A stretch of 64,000 nucleotides of DNA from positions 272,800 to 336,799 of the forward strand of contig NZ_SZVP01000003.1 of assembly GCF_005885605.1 (NCBI RefSeq), read 5' to 3'. The stretch's first letter is position 1; the number at the start of each line of letters is the position of its first letter. Under the pieces are notes generated by a model, which was not told where the DNA came from, made no database searches, and saw nothing but the letters and a program-made list of their open reading frames with translations. A program made the position numbers and the translations under genes. Shown piece by piece: positions 1 to 9,516 of the stretch. This DNA is from Colwellia ponticola (GTDB lineage: Bacteria; Pseudomonadota; Gammaproteobacteria; Enterobacterales; Alteromonadaceae).

Positions 1-486
1 GCACGAGTAGAACAACTAGGCCAACAAATCAGTGAACATTACCAACACAGCGATAATTTAGTGATGGTCGGTTTATTGCGTGGTTCATTTGTTTTCATGG
101 CTGATTTAGCCAGAGCTATTACCGTTAATCATAGCGTTGACTTTATGACGGCATCAAGTTACGGCAATAGCATGCAAAGCTCGCGTGATGTTCATATCTT
201 AAAAGATCTTGATGATAATATTGAAGGTAAAGATGTATTATTAGTAGAAGATATTATTGATACCGGTAACACCTTAAGTAAAGTATTACAGATTTTAAAT
301 TTACGTGGCCCTAACTCTATTCAAATTTGTACCTTATTAGATAAACCGATTCGCCGTGAAGAAGATGTCGATGTAAAGTGGGTTGGCTTTGCCATTCCAG
401 ATGAGTTTGTTGTTGGAGTGGGTATCGATTATGCACAAAAATATCGCCACTTACCTTATATTGGTAAAGTCATTCCGAGTGAATAA
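1..486 (+). CDS. hpt: hypoxanthine phosphoribosyltransferase (5' end outside window)
   Basis: The enzyme transfers phosphoribose from PRPP to hypoxanthine (and guanine) in cytosolic purine salvage. The reading frame is open from base 1, so about 16 N-terminal residues lie upstream of the window; a Met at base 64 is internal, not the start. The type I PRTase signature [11 protein letters not shown] binds the ribose-5-phosphate of PRPP, and the C-terminal part reads [20 protein letters not shown], close to the E. coli Hpt C-terminus. A strong intrinsic terminator follows, so the gene closes its own transcript before the cpxP locus. Identity is secure from the length of recognisable sequence. 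Confidence 0.95.
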   Translation, partial: ARVEQLGQQISEHYQHSDNLVMVGLLRGSFVFMADLARAITVNHSVDFMTASSYGNSMQSSRDVHILKDLDDNIEGKDVLLVEDIIDTGNTLSKVLQILNLRGPNSIQICTLLDKPIRREEDVDVKWVGFAIPDEFVVGVGIDYAQKYRHLPYIGKVIPSE

Positions 487-514
487 ACGCAGTAGTCACA
501 GAGTATAACAAGCA

Positions 515-551
515 CCATAAAAAATCCGACACTAGGTCGGATTTTTTATGG
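515..551 (+). terminator. intrinsic terminator after hpt
   Basis: A perfect 16-bp inverted repeat (arms CCATAAAAAATCCGAC and GTCGGATTTTTTATGG) surrounds a 5-base loop. The right arm carries a six-T run. It lies 28 bases after the hpt stop codon. The A-run on the left arm would also let it stop transcription arriving from cpxP on the other strand. Confidence 0.9.
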
Positions 552-621
552 TTATTTTATCGCTGAGCGTATCATTTTTATTATTGACAATTTAGCGCTC
601 TTCCTACTATTAATATCTCTA

Positions 622-1095
622 TCAATGATGACGTTTATTTGAATCGGAGCGTTTCTTTTTCATTGTGTTATATGTCGCTAATTGCGTTTCGGTTAACACA
701 CTCTTTATGGCAAATTTATTTTTTGCTCTCGCCAATGCCATCGAAGTAAAAGTCGCTTGGTTATTAACACGTAATTCAATAAAAGCTTGTTCATCAAAAC
801 GCTCTGCTGACATTAATATGCTCATTTGCTCACGAAAATCATCCATCACTGGTTTTAATGCATCCATCTCTGCTTTATTTTCACTATTTAGCTTTTTAAT
901 CTCGTTTTGTTGCTGTTCTGATAAGTCTAATCTACGCGTCAGTTTAGCTAACTTCCTTTCAGTCATTTGATGATAGCCTTTGTCATGACCACGGTGATAA
1001 CTTGAGCTATCACTACCTGCAAAACTTAACGGTGCTAACACTAATACGGAACAAAGTGACGTTGCTATTGCTAAAGTTTTTAATTTAATTTTCAT
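622..1095 (-). CDS. cpxP: CpxP/Spy-family periplasmic protein
   Basis: This 157-residue protein has an N-terminal signal peptide (about residues 1-26, ending LSFAG). The mature part is almost entirely helical and charged, with the family's two LTxxQ-like motifs, LDLSEQQ near residue 56 and LTETQ near residue 133. CpxP and Spy are periplasmic chaperone-like proteins; CpxP damps the sensor CpxA in envelope stress. The gene is divergent from cpxRA, as in enteric bacteria, with an AAGGAATA ribosome site, and the shared intergenic region holds CpxR-type boxes. I assign CpxP rather than Spy from this context. The His-rich C-terminus (ending RHH) could bind metal, but that is speculation. Confidence 0.8.
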   Translation of the reverse strand: MKIKLKTLAIATSLCSVLVLAPLSFAGSDSSSYHRGHDKGYHQMTERKLAKLTRRLDLSEQQQNEIKKLNSENKAEMDALKPVMDDFREQMSILMSAERFDEQAFIELRVNNQATFTSMALARAKNKFAIKSVLTETQLATYNTMKKKRSDSNKRHH

Positions 1096-1200
1096 TGGGT
1101 TATTCCTTGTTAACGGCTTTTATATATCAGCAAATATTTATAGATAGTAGCGAAGTTATCGCTTTTGCTTTGAAGACAACCACAGTATATCGAGTCTTTT

Positions 1201-1235
1201 GCAAAACAGTGCAAGGCTATGTAAAGCTATGTAAA
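1201..1235. promoter_or_regulatory. CpxR box array between cpxP and cpxR
   Basis: Four phased 10-bp units run GCAAA-N5-GCAAG-N5-GTAAA-N5-GTAAA. The last two units (1221-1235) are an exact match to the CpxR consensus GTAAA-N5-GTAAA, and the first two are near matches with GCAAA and GCAAG. The array sits 95-129 bases before the cpxR start and 106-140 bases before the cpxP start, suited to control of both. It predicts positive autoregulation of cpxRA and induction of cpxP. Confidence 0.8.
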
Positions 1236-1329
1236 GTTGTTCTATGGCTTAAGAAGATCACGTAAACTAGCGGCTAGTAAACCGATAAAGTAAGGCTAAA
1301 TAAAGCAATGTACTTAGGCAACCACTTAT

Positions 1330-2058
1330 ATGACAACCTCTCAAATGCAAACTAAACATATTCTATTAATTGATGATGACGCTGAACTCGCTGAACTCTT
1401 AACGGAGTACCTTGCCAGTGAAAATTTTAAAGTAACCTCTTGTTTAGATGGCGCTAGTGGGCTAGCAAAAGCCTCTGATGAATGTTTTGATTTAATTTTA
1501 CTTGATGTAATGATGCCAATATTAAATGGTTTTGAGGTATTAAAAGCGCTAGGAGGTAATCATAAAACCCCTATTTTAATGTTAACAGCTAAAGGCGATG
1601 ATAATGATCGTATTTTAGGACTTGAATTAGGGGCTGACGACTATTTAGCCAAGCCCTTTAAACACAGAGAATTATTAGCGCGTATTAAAGCGATACTAAG
1701 ACGTATATCTATTGTAAAAGCACAAAATAAAGCACAACTAAATAAAGCAACCTATCAGTTAGCGATTAATCAGGTGAACGTTAACCAAGCAACCCGTGAA
1801 ATAAGCTGTCGAGGTCATTTACTTGATTTAACAGGGACTGAATATTTAATCTTGACTTATATGCTTGATCGCCACGGTGAAGTTATTAGCAAAGCCGATA
1901 TATCTGAGCAAGTATTGCAACGTAAACTCAGTTTGTATGATAGAACCGTTGATGTCCATGTTGGTAATGTTCGCAGAAAACTGCTGGCTATTGACCCTGT
2001 CGATAAAATAAAAACAGTGCGTGGTGCTGGCTATGTCTTTTTAGCAGGAGAGCAATAA
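1330..2058 (+). CDS. cpxR: OmpR-family response regulator CpxR
   Basis: The receiver domain (residues 9-125) has the acidic pocket DDD at 15-17, the phospho-acceptor Asp59 in LLDVMMP and the conserved Lys108 in LAKPF. The winged-helix DNA-binding domain (about 145-238) ends KIKTVRGAGYVFL. Phosphorylated CpxR activates envelope-stress genes. The cpxA gene begins two bases after its stop codon, so the two are co-transcribed and probably translationally coupled. CpxR boxes upstream suggest autoregulation. A second Met at residue 6 is an alternative start. The CpxR identity rests on the box array and the divergent cpxP neighbour as well as the sequence. Confidence 0.88.
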   Translation: MTTSQMQTKHILLIDDDAELAELLTEYLASENFKVTSCLDGASGLAKASDECFDLILLDVMMPILNGFEVLKALGGNHKTPILMLTAKGDDNDRILGLELGADDYLAKPFKHRELLARIKAILRRISIVKAQNKAQLNKATYQLAINQVNVNQATREISCRGHLLDLTGTEYLILTYMLDRHGEVISKADISEQVLQRKLSLYDRTVDVHVGNVRRKLLAIDPVDKIKTVRGAGYVFLAGEQ

Positions 2059-2060
2059 CC

Positions 2061-3458
2061 ATGGTCACATTAACTGATAGGCAACCTAACAGGTTTTCAT
2101 TAGGTATTAGTTTAAAGTTATTTTTTGCTTTTTGGTTAGTTATATTAACCTCTGTGCTGGTTAGCTATCTTGTTACCATGCAATTTAGGCACAGCCCTAC
2201 CCAAGAGCAAGCTGATACTGAGCAACTAGCGTTACTTAATTTATACCGACAACAATTAGCGGGTCAACAACAGCTCAAGCTAAACGCCCTACAAAAAGAG
2301 TTTTTCCACACACATCAGCAATACTTACTTATCAAAAAAATCCGTAACAACAATATTTATACCCCCAGAAGACGTTACTGGTCAGAAGTCAGGGACTATT
2401 TAAAAAAACATTCGCTTGATAATCCCGTTAGTATTGATTTTGATTTTGTCAAAGTAACCTCTTCTCAAACCATCACTATCAATGGCGAGCCTATGCAATT
2501 ATTCATTGCCAGTAAGCTACACCATAAACGCATTGTCAGTTGGGTTAATCAACTGCCCATAGCGATACGAATATTCATGCTCTTAGCGGTAAGTTTTTTA
2601 TGTTGTTGGTTGCTTGCTAAAAGCTTTACCAACCCGTTAATTGCCATACAAAAAGCCAGTAAAAATATAGGGGAAGGCAAGTTATCGACCCGCATTACCC
2701 GTTTTGCTCAACGCTCTGATGAATTTGGCGCACTGGCTCGTAGTTTTAACAACATGGCTGAACAATTAGAGAGTAATATTACCGCTCACCAGCGTTTATT
2801 AGCCGATGTATCTCATGAATTAAGGTCGCCCTTAACGCGTTTACAACTTGCGGTTGCCTTAGCAGAAAAAAATATCGGTAATGATAGTGAGCAACAAAAG
2901 CATTTACGCCGCTGTGAAACCGAAGTAGAACGATTAGACGAAATGATAGCCGATGTGCTTACGCTATCAAGACTAGAGCATAATCAAAATGCTTTTACCG
3001 CTGATGATATTGATCTCAATACGTTAGTAGAACAAGTTATTGACGATTGCCAATACTTTGCTAGCAGTAAAAAGGTAACGATTGAGTTAATATCCACCGT
3101 TAACTGCCCACTTTTAGCTGATAGTAAACTACTGGCTAGTGCTATTAGTAATGTCATTAATAACGCGGTAAAATACTCACCAAGCGGCCAAGTAGTTACC
3201 GTAGAATTAAATAATCACAATGAAAAAATACTGTTAAGCGTCGCTGATACAGGCTCTGGCGTACCAGTTGATATGCTAGAAAAACTCTTTAGCCCCTTTT
3301 TTCGTGTTGCCGATGGGAGGGAAAGACGTAGTGGCGGTACTGGGTTAGGCTTAGCCATAGCGCAACAAGCCATATTGCTTCATCAAGGCAGTATTGTCGC
3401 GCACAACAGACAGCCTAATGGCTTAAAGGTTACTATAACACTCCCTTGTAAGCATTAG
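2061..3458 (+). CDS. cpxA: sensor histidine kinase CpxA
   Basis: This inner-membrane kinase has a transmembrane helix at about residues 17-40, a periplasmic sensor segment to about 165 and a second helix at about 168-188. A HAMP linker (about 187-240) follows. The dimerisation H-box ADVSHELRSPLTR carries His252 as the phosphate acceptor. The ATPase domain shows an N-box (SNVINNAVKYS), a G1 box (DTGSGVP) and a G2 box (GGTGLGLAI). It would phosphorylate CpxR and be inhibited by CpxP. All catalytic boxes are intact and the length (465) fits the family (E. coli 457). Confidence 0.88.
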   Translation: MVTLTDRQPNRFSLGISLKLFFAFWLVILTSVLVSYLVTMQFRHSPTQEQADTEQLALLNLYRQQLAGQQQLKLNALQKEFFHTHQQYLLIKKIRNNNIYTPRRRYWSEVRDYLKKHSLDNPVSIDFDFVKVTSSQTITINGEPMQLFIASKLHHKRIVSWVNQLPIAIRIFMLLAVSFLCCWLLAKSFTNPLIAIQKASKNIGEGKLSTRITRFAQRSDEFGALARSFNNMAEQLESNITAHQRLLADVSHELRSPLTRLQLAVALAEKNIGNDSEQQKHLRRCETEVERLDEMIADVLTLSRLEHNQNAFTADDIDLNTLVEQVIDDCQYFASSKKVTIELISTVNCPLLADSKLLASAISNVINNAVKYSPSGQVVTVELNNHNEKILLSVADTGSGVPVDMLEKLFSPFFRVADGRERRSGGTGLGLAIAQQAILLHQGSIVAHNRQPNGLKVTITLPCKH

Positions 3459-3488
3459 TCAAACTAGCTATTAGCTTAAAGAATTTCA

Positions 3489-4097
3489 GTGATAGCACGA
3501 CACCTATGGATAAATATGGATAAACATTCCCCTTGCTTGATAACAGCTTGGCCGTTAGCTAAACCGAGAGTAAAAAAACATCTGATAACGTTATTGGTGA
3601 TAAGCGTATCTATCGTTATTCAAGGCTGTACATCGTCGCCTTTCTATCAAAAAGAGTCGCCAAATTTTAGCTCAATCACTGACCGTAATTTACAAGACAG
3701 ACAAACCAAATTACTTGCTATATATCAACAATGGCAAGGCACGCCTTATCGCTTAGGTGGTAATTCATTAGCAGGCGTTGATTGCTCCGCTTTTGTTCAG
3801 CATGCCTATCAAGTCATATCCCCTTATAGATTGCCAAGAACAACGAAATCGCAAGTATTACTTGGTACCGCCGTGAATAAGCAACCAATGATTACTGGCG
3901 ATCTGGTGTTTTTTAAAATAAAGGGGCAAACTCGTCACGTGGGTATTTATATTAATGATAAGCAGTTTTTACATGCTTCAACAAGTCAGGGCGTTACTAT
4001 CTCTTCGCTAACGAATAGTTACTGGAAAAAACATTACTGGCAAACAAGGCGTATTCTTTCCAAACAAAATAACGTAGCTAATATTGCCCCGTATTGA
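3489..4097 (+). CDS. NlpC/P60-family lipoprotein, MepS/Spr-like peptidoglycan hydrolase
   Basis: A lipobox ending IQGC places the lipidated Cys at residue 47, so the protein should be membrane-anchored. The NlpC/P60 catalytic domain follows, with the nucleophile Cys99 in GVDCSAF, the catalytic His150 in RHVGIYI and a third polar residue His162 in FLHAS. Such enzymes cleave bonds in the peptide stems of murein. The open frame begins at a GTG; an in-frame ATG at 3516 gives a more usual signal-peptide length and may be the true start, though neither has a strong ribosome site. It lies 30 bases after cpxA in the same direction and could be in the Cpx operon, which suits an envelope maintenance role. 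Confidence 0.85.
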   Translation: MIARHLWINMDKHSPCLITAWPLAKPRVKKHLITLLVISVSIVIQGCTSSPFYQKESPNFSSITDRNLQDRQTKLLAIYQQWQGTPYRLGGNSLAGVDCSAFVQHAYQVISPYRLPRTTKSQVLLGTAVNKQPMITGDLVFFKIKGQTRHVGIYINDKQFLHASTSQGVTISSLTNSYWKKHYWQTRRILSKQNNVANIAPY

Positions 4098-4158
4098 ACT
4101 GCTAATAATGAGGTTAACGCTAAATTAAAGTTAATTAAAGTTTAAGTTAACTTCACTA

Positions 4159-6423
4159 CTAAGCGCTTAAACTACGCTGTAACAGGTTATGTTTATGCCA
4201 TTTAACATAATCATCTTTCATCATAGGCTTAGCAATCAAATAACCTTGAATTGAATCAATATTCATGGCTTTTAGCGCTTCAAGTTGTGCTAACGATTCA
4301 ACCCCTTCAGCAACCACTGGTATATTAAGGCTTTTTGCTAAACTAATGATAGTGTTAACAATACTTTTCCCTGCCTCATCATCTAAAACGTTATCAATAA
4401 AACTTTTATCAATCTTTAATTCTTTCACTGGAAACGCGCTTAAATGAGTTAAACAAGAGTATCCTGTACCAAAATCATCTATTGATAATATAAAACCATC
4501 CTCTTTTAGCTCTTGCATTTGTTGTATCGCATTATCTATATCACCAGATAACATCGACTCAGTAATTTCTAGCTTAATTTGGGATGTTGAAATACTAAAG
4601 TCATTCAAAGTAGTTAATAACTCAGTCTTTAACTTCGCTGAGTTAAACTGACATTGGCTGATATTAATTGAAACGTTAAAAGTATCATCAATAACATGAC
4701 TGGCGGTAAGTTGCTCTATTAAAATACACACATCGCGTAGTACTATATTTTGTAAGGCTTGAATCAATCCGTATTGCTCAGCAATCGCTATAAAATCAGC
4801 GGGGACGATCAGCCCTTTCGTCGGATGATTCCAGCGGATTAATGCCTCAGCACCAACCACATAGCCTAACGCACATGTTTTAGGCTGAAAGTAGGTACAA
4901 AACTCATCAGCAGCAATTGCCCTAACAATGTCTATTTCAAGTTCAATGTGGTTTTCTAGCAGCGTTTGTAATGTAGGCTCGTAAAAGCTATAAGCATTAC
5001 CCCCTTTCTTTTTAGAGCGGTACATTGCAGTATCTGCATATTTTAATATGTTTTCTGCTACGGGGTTATTATCATCGATTAAACAAATACCAATACTGCA
5101 GCTTACTTGAAATGCTAACCCTTCTATCTCAAATTTTTCATTAAATACGCCATGTATTTTTTGAGCCACTCTTTCAGACTCTACGCTAGCTTGGCTATTA
5201 TCTTCACCCACATATTCTAATAATATAATAAACTCATCACCGCCAACTCTCGCTAAGGTATCAGAAGTTCGGATGACAGAGCTGAGACGCTCAGACAAAG
5301 CAACAAGTAATTTATCACCAGCGCCGTGACCTAAAGAGTCATTAATTCGTTTAAACTTATCTAAATCTAAGAATAATAAAGCACCGGTTTTATGACTGCG
5401 TTTTATTCTTTCTACACACATTGTTAAACGCTCATTAAGCATTCTTCTATTGGGCAAGTTAGTTAATGGATCAAAAAAAGCTAATTGTTCTACTGCTTGT
5501 TCGGCTATTCTTCTAGCCGTAACATCTCTAGCCATCCATATTACGTGCCTTTGGGACAAGTTATTTGATTGATAGTGCTTAATGGCTGCTGTTCTTCCTT
5601 CAAAAATAACCTTACCGCTTTGCACTTCAAGTTCATATTCAAAATTTTGTACTTTATTAGTCGCTAGCGTTTTCTCAATCACCGCCATAATCGGTTTTGA
5701 ATCTTTTTCTGGTAATACCTGTCTGATATTTTTATTCATCAGTTGACTTAGCCTGTTATATAACAACTCATCCGCTGAACCATAAATGTCAGTGTAATCG
5801 CCCTCTTCTGTTAAAATTAACGTTAAATCGGGCATCACGTCAGTAAACGCTTTAAATTTTTCATTACTGTGTTGTAAATCAATGATCAATTGCTCTATTT
5901 TAAGTGACTCGGCATTTTTTTCTAATGCGATACTCGAAAAATGAACAAAGTGATCAATAAGCTCTAAGTCTTGGGTTGAAGGCACTTTAGGCTCCGCGTG
6001 GTAGATAGCGAAAGTACCAAGAATACTTGCCTTTGAAGAGAAAATAGGGGTTGACCAGCATGATCTAAGATCAGCACCTAAAGCAAGTTCTTTAAAGTTT
6101 TTCCATAAAGGCGAGCTGGCTATATTTTCAACAATCACACGTGATTTTTGATAGGCTGCCGTTCCACATGAGCCGGCGTTTTTACTTATTTTTACGCCAT
6201 TTATCTGCTGGCAATAATGAGCATCTATATTAGGCGCAGCGCAGTGAAACAATTGATCGCCCTTTAATGACAATATGGAACATTTTGCTGAGCCATCATC
6301 AATAATATCTTCAATAGAAATACAAATGTCGGTCAAAATATCACTTAACGGGGTACCTAATGCAATGTTAGATAATATCTTTTGTTGGTGACACAATAAT
6401 TGCTTTAATCTAACTGTATCCAT
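4159..6423 (-). CDS. GAF-PAS-GGDEF-EAL bifunctional c-di-GMP protein
   Basis: This 754-residue protein has no transmembrane segment. A GAF domain spans about residues 18-170, a PAS domain about 185-305, GGDEF about 310-480 and EAL about 490-740. The cyclase site is an intact GGDEF at 394-398 and the product-inhibition I-site RxxD is present (RTSD, 385-388). The phosphodiesterase domain keeps EAL (526-528), LEITES and DDFGTGYS. Both activities therefore look possible. It is a cytosolic sensor of an unknown ligand. It lies on the same strand as the next GGDEF-EAL gene but 78 bases from it, with the start supported by a strong GAF domain N-terminus. Confidence 0.88.
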   Translation of the reverse strand: MDTVRLKQLLCHQQKILSNIALGTPLSDILTDICISIEDIIDDGSAKCSILSLKGDQLFHCAAPNIDAHYCQQINGVKISKNAGSCGTAAYQKSRVIVENIASSPLWKNFKELALGADLRSCWSTPIFSSKASILGTFAIYHAEPKVPSTQDLELIDHFVHFSSIALEKNAESLKIEQLIIDLQHSNEKFKAFTDVMPDLTLILTEEGDYTDIYGSADELLYNRLSQLMNKNIRQVLPEKDSKPIMAVIEKTLATNKVQNFEYELEVQSGKVIFEGRTAAIKHYQSNNLSQRHVIWMARDVTARRIAEQAVEQLAFFDPLTNLPNRRMLNERLTMCVERIKRSHKTGALLFLDLDKFKRINDSLGHGAGDKLLVALSERLSSVIRTSDTLARVGGDEFIILLEYVGEDNSQASVESERVAQKIHGVFNEKFEIEGLAFQVSCSIGICLIDDNNPVAENILKYADTAMYRSKKKGGNAYSFYEPTLQTLLENHIELEIDIVRAIAADEFCTYFQPKTCALGYVVGAEALIRWNHPTKGLIVPADFIAIAEQYGLIQALQNIVLRDVCILIEQLTASHVIDDTFNVSINISQCQFNSAKLKTELLTTLNDFSISTSQIKLEITESMLSGDIDNAIQQMQELKEDGFILSIDDFGTGYSCLTHLSAFPVKELKIDKSFIDNVLDDEAGKSIVNTIISLAKSLNIPVVAEGVESLAQLEALKAMNIDSIQGYLIAKPMMKDDYVKWHKHNLLQRSLSA

Positions 6424-6501
6424 ACTTCACCGTAGGTTTTAATTATTTATTGATAAAAAAGCACGTTAGTTGCTATTTAGCTGTTGAAAATATAAGCATT
6501 A

Positions 6502-9500
6502 TTAATCGTTAATATTACGCGTTAACTGCGCATTACTTCTTGTATACGCCTTCCAATTTTCATCAGGTTGCCAATCATCAATCCATGCTGGAATATCATC
6601 ACCTGGCATGGGACGAGCAATACCATAACCTTGAGCTAAATTACAGCCTAATTGTAATAACGCTGTACCATGCTCAATGGTTTCTACCCCTTCAGCAATC
6701 ACCTCTCGCTTAAATGAATTGGCTAACGCTATCACCCCTTCAACAATGGCATAATCATCGGCATCATGTAACATGTCTCGTACAAAGCTCTGATCTATCT
6801 TAATTAGGTTTGCTGGTAAGCGCCTAAGGTAAGTTAGTGAAGAATAGCCTGTACCAAAATCATCTAAAGCAAAACTCACGCCTAACGCAATGCAATCAAT
6901 CATTGTGTTTGAAACATTATTAACGTCTTTTAAGGCGCTTGTTTCTAGTACTTCTAGCTCTAAATAGTGTGGTGCCACATCAGGCTGACTCGCTAATAAT
7001 GTGGTTAATCGTTCAGTAAAATTAGGCTGTTGCAATTGTATCGCGGCAATATTTACACTTACCTTTAACGCTAAGTTACCCTCAAGAGTTTGCCATTGGC
7101 TAATTTGCTTTAATGCAGTACTAATAACCCACTCACCTATTTCCATCATCATAGGGTTGTTTTCAATAGCAGGTAAAAATTCAAATGGTCCTAACAACCC
7201 GCGTTCTGGATGTTGCCAACGAATAAGTGCTTCAACCCCAATGACTCGGCCTGTTTTCATATTAACTTTAGGCTGATAGTGCAGTACAAATTCATGATTA
7301 TCTAACGCATGACGAATCGCCTCAAGACTTTCTCGGTGTACTTTAATGGCATCATCTTGAGCCGTATCAAATAAATGATAACAATTTTTACCTGAAGCCT
7401 TCGCTATATACATTGCTTGGTCAGCATGACGCATTAATTGGTCCGCATCGGCATTATCTTGCGGATAAAACGTTACCCCAATACTCGCCGATACATTTAA
7501 CAGTAGACTACCTATCGTAACCGGTGCTGACGAAGCCTCTAAAAATCGTTCAAGTATGGGCTCGCAATCTTCTATTTTAGTTAAGTCCGTTAATACGGCA
7601 ACAAATTCATCACCACCAATGCGCGCTAAACTATCACCTTCTCGTAATACGCCATGTATACGCTCTGACAAGGCAATCAGTAATTCATCGCCAACACTAT
7701 GACCGTAAGCATCATTAACGCTTTTAAAACTATCTAAATCAACAAAGACTACCGCCAATGATTTTTGATGGCGACGACACTGCAACATAGCTTGCGATAT
7801 TCTATCGGCTAGTAACACTCGGTTAGGTAAGTTGGTCAGTAAGTCATAATGCGCCATGCGACTGAGCTGTTCTTGTTGTCGTTTACTATGGGTAATATCG
7901 GTGAACATCCCCACATAATTAACAACCTCATCATTGTCGTTTTTTATCACTGAAATAGTCAGTAATTCTGCGTAAAGCTCACCATCTTTTTTACAGTTCC
8001 ATACTTCGCCCTGCCAATGACCTTTTTTATCAATTTCTTGCCACATATTACTATAAACTGAAGCATCTTGTTTATTAGAGCTGAGCATATTGGGATTTTT
8101 ACCAATAGCCTCTTGATAGCTATAACCAGTAATGCGGCAAAAAGCAGGATTAACATCAACAATACGGTTATTGGTATCGGTTATAATAATACCTTCATGG
8201 GTATCTCTAAAAACTTGTGATGATAGTTTTAATTGTTCTTCTGCTAATTTTCGCTCGGTAATATCAATTGCGACCCCAAGCATGGTCGTTGCAACGCCGT
8301 TATCATCACGAAGTACACTGCCTTTTTGATTAAGCCAATGTATATTACCATTGGGCAAAACAACGCGGTGGTCAACATCATACGGTGCGCCTGATTCAAC
8401 ACTTTTTTCTATCGCGGCAATAACAGCGTCCCTGTCATCAATATGAATGCTTTTTATATAATGTTCATAACTACTACTTAACTGATCCGATGAACTGGCA
8501 ATAAGCTTTGAAACCTGCTTAGTCCAACAAACAACATTGGTTTTAATATTCCATTCCCAAGTACCAATACCGCCCACTTGCTGACTTAAACTTAATCGTC
8601 TTTCACTTTCTGTGAGTCGCTCTATATTATATTGTAGCGCTTGCGTTCTTTCTTTAACGGTTGTTTCTAAGCGGGCATGACTTAGCTGTAAACGTACTAA
8701 TAAAAAAGAGGCAAAAGTGCTTAACGAGATAAATAGCAGCGCTAAAAAAAATCCTAACACGAGTATGGAATAGTCTCGCCAACCTTCTAGCGGGTAGGCT
8801 TTAAAGGTCCAATAGCCATTAGGAATGCTAATATAAAACTCTTCAGCATCATCAATGAGTACAGTATTTGAGCTTGCAATCACAAATTTTTCACCCGTAT
8901 CAGGGTCATGTCGAGATAGTTGATAACCTATACCCGCTTCAACAAGTGAAGGTAAATCAATAGGAATTAACACCTCAGGAAAGCGAATTAATGCCGTAGA
9001 AAAGCCCCAAAATCTCTTACCTTCTTCAGTGTCTAAATAAATAGGTAAACGTGCTGCTGCGCCCATACCACCTTGCATTAAATTAAAAGGACCTGCCAGC
9101 GTTAATTTACCGGTATCTCGTGCAAGAAACGCCTCTTTCGTTCTTTCTGGGTGAAGCAGTACGTTATTACCTATTGAACTTTCATTACCTTCCATCGGTA
9201 CAACGTGTTTGAGGATACCATCGGGATGAAGTTGCAATGCAGCAAGCCCTGGGTATAAATAAAGCATTTCGGTTGCTAATTCAGTGAAACCAGATACATC
9301 ACCATTTTGAGTACGAATTAACGCGCCTATAGGATAAGAAGCTGATAAGGCTTGGTTAAGATCGCTTCTGATATGACTGGCATAACTACCAGCAACTTTT
9401 TGAACTTCTGTATGTTTTTTTTGTGCACTATACCCATCAAGCCAGAACAAACCATAGATAGAAAGTACTAGGGAAAAAGCAAAGGTAACCGGTATGAATA

Positions 9501-9516
9501 TTGATTTATCAAGCAT
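6502..9516 (-). CDS. membrane-bound CHASE-PAS-PAS-GGDEF-EAL c-di-GMP protein
   Basis: Residues 7-27 form the first transmembrane helix. An extracytoplasmic CHASE sensor domain follows to about 245 and a second helix (about 250-275) returns to the cytosol. Two PAS/PAC units (about 310-430 and 435-555) lead to GGDEF (intact ARIGGDEF, with a preceding I-site REGD) and EAL (GVEALIRW, DDFGTGYS). CHASE domains are known to sense small extracellular ligands. No convincing ribosome site precedes the ATG; instead the start overlaps the end of a small repeat-encoded ORF by 8 bases, suggesting translational coupling. Length 1004 is usual for this architecture. Confidence 0.88.
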   Translation of the reverse strand: MLDKSIFIPVTFAFSLVLSIYGLFWLDGYSAQKKHTEVQKVAGSYASHIRSDLNQALSASYPIGALIRTQNGDVSGFTELATEMLYLYPGLAALQLHPDGILKHVVPMEGNESSIGNNVLLHPERTKEAFLARDTGKLTLAGPFNLMQGGMGAAARLPIYLDTEEGKRFWGFSTALIRFPEVLIPIDLPSLVEAGIGYQLSRHDPDTGEKFVIASSNTVLIDDAEEFYISIPNGYWTFKAYPLEGWRDYSILVLGFFLALLFISLSTFASFLLVRLQLSHARLETTVKERTQALQYNIERLTESERRLSLSQQVGGIGTWEWNIKTNVVCWTKQVSKLIASSSDQLSSSYEHYIKSIHIDDRDAVIAAIEKSVESGAPYDVDHRVVLPNGNIHWLNQKGSVLRDDNGVATTMLGVAIDITERKLAEEQLKLSSQVFRDTHEGIIITDTNNRIVDVNPAFCRITGYSYQEAIGKNPNMLSSNKQDASVYSNMWQEIDKKGHWQGEVWNCKKDGELYAELLTISVIKNDNDEVVNYVGMFTDITHSKRQQEQLSRMAHYDLLTNLPNRVLLADRISQAMLQCRRHQKSLAVVFVDLDSFKSVNDAYGHSVGDELLIALSERIHGVLREGDSLARIGGDEFVAVLTDLTKIEDCEPILERFLEASSAPVTIGSLLLNVSASIGVTFYPQDNADADQLMRHADQAMYIAKASGKNCYHLFDTAQDDAIKVHRESLEAIRHALDNHEFVLHYQPKVNMKTGRVIGVEALIRWQHPERGLLGPFEFLPAIENNPMMMEIGEWVISTALKQISQWQTLEGNLALKVSVNIAAIQLQQPNFTERLTTLLASQPDVAPHYLELEVLETSALKDVNNVSNTMIDCIALGVSFALDDFGTGYSSLTYLRRLPANLIKIDQSFVRDMLHDADDYAIVEGVIALANSFKREVIAEGVETIEHGTALLQLGCNLAQGYGIARPMPGDDIPAWIDDWQPDENWKAYTRSNAQLTRNIND

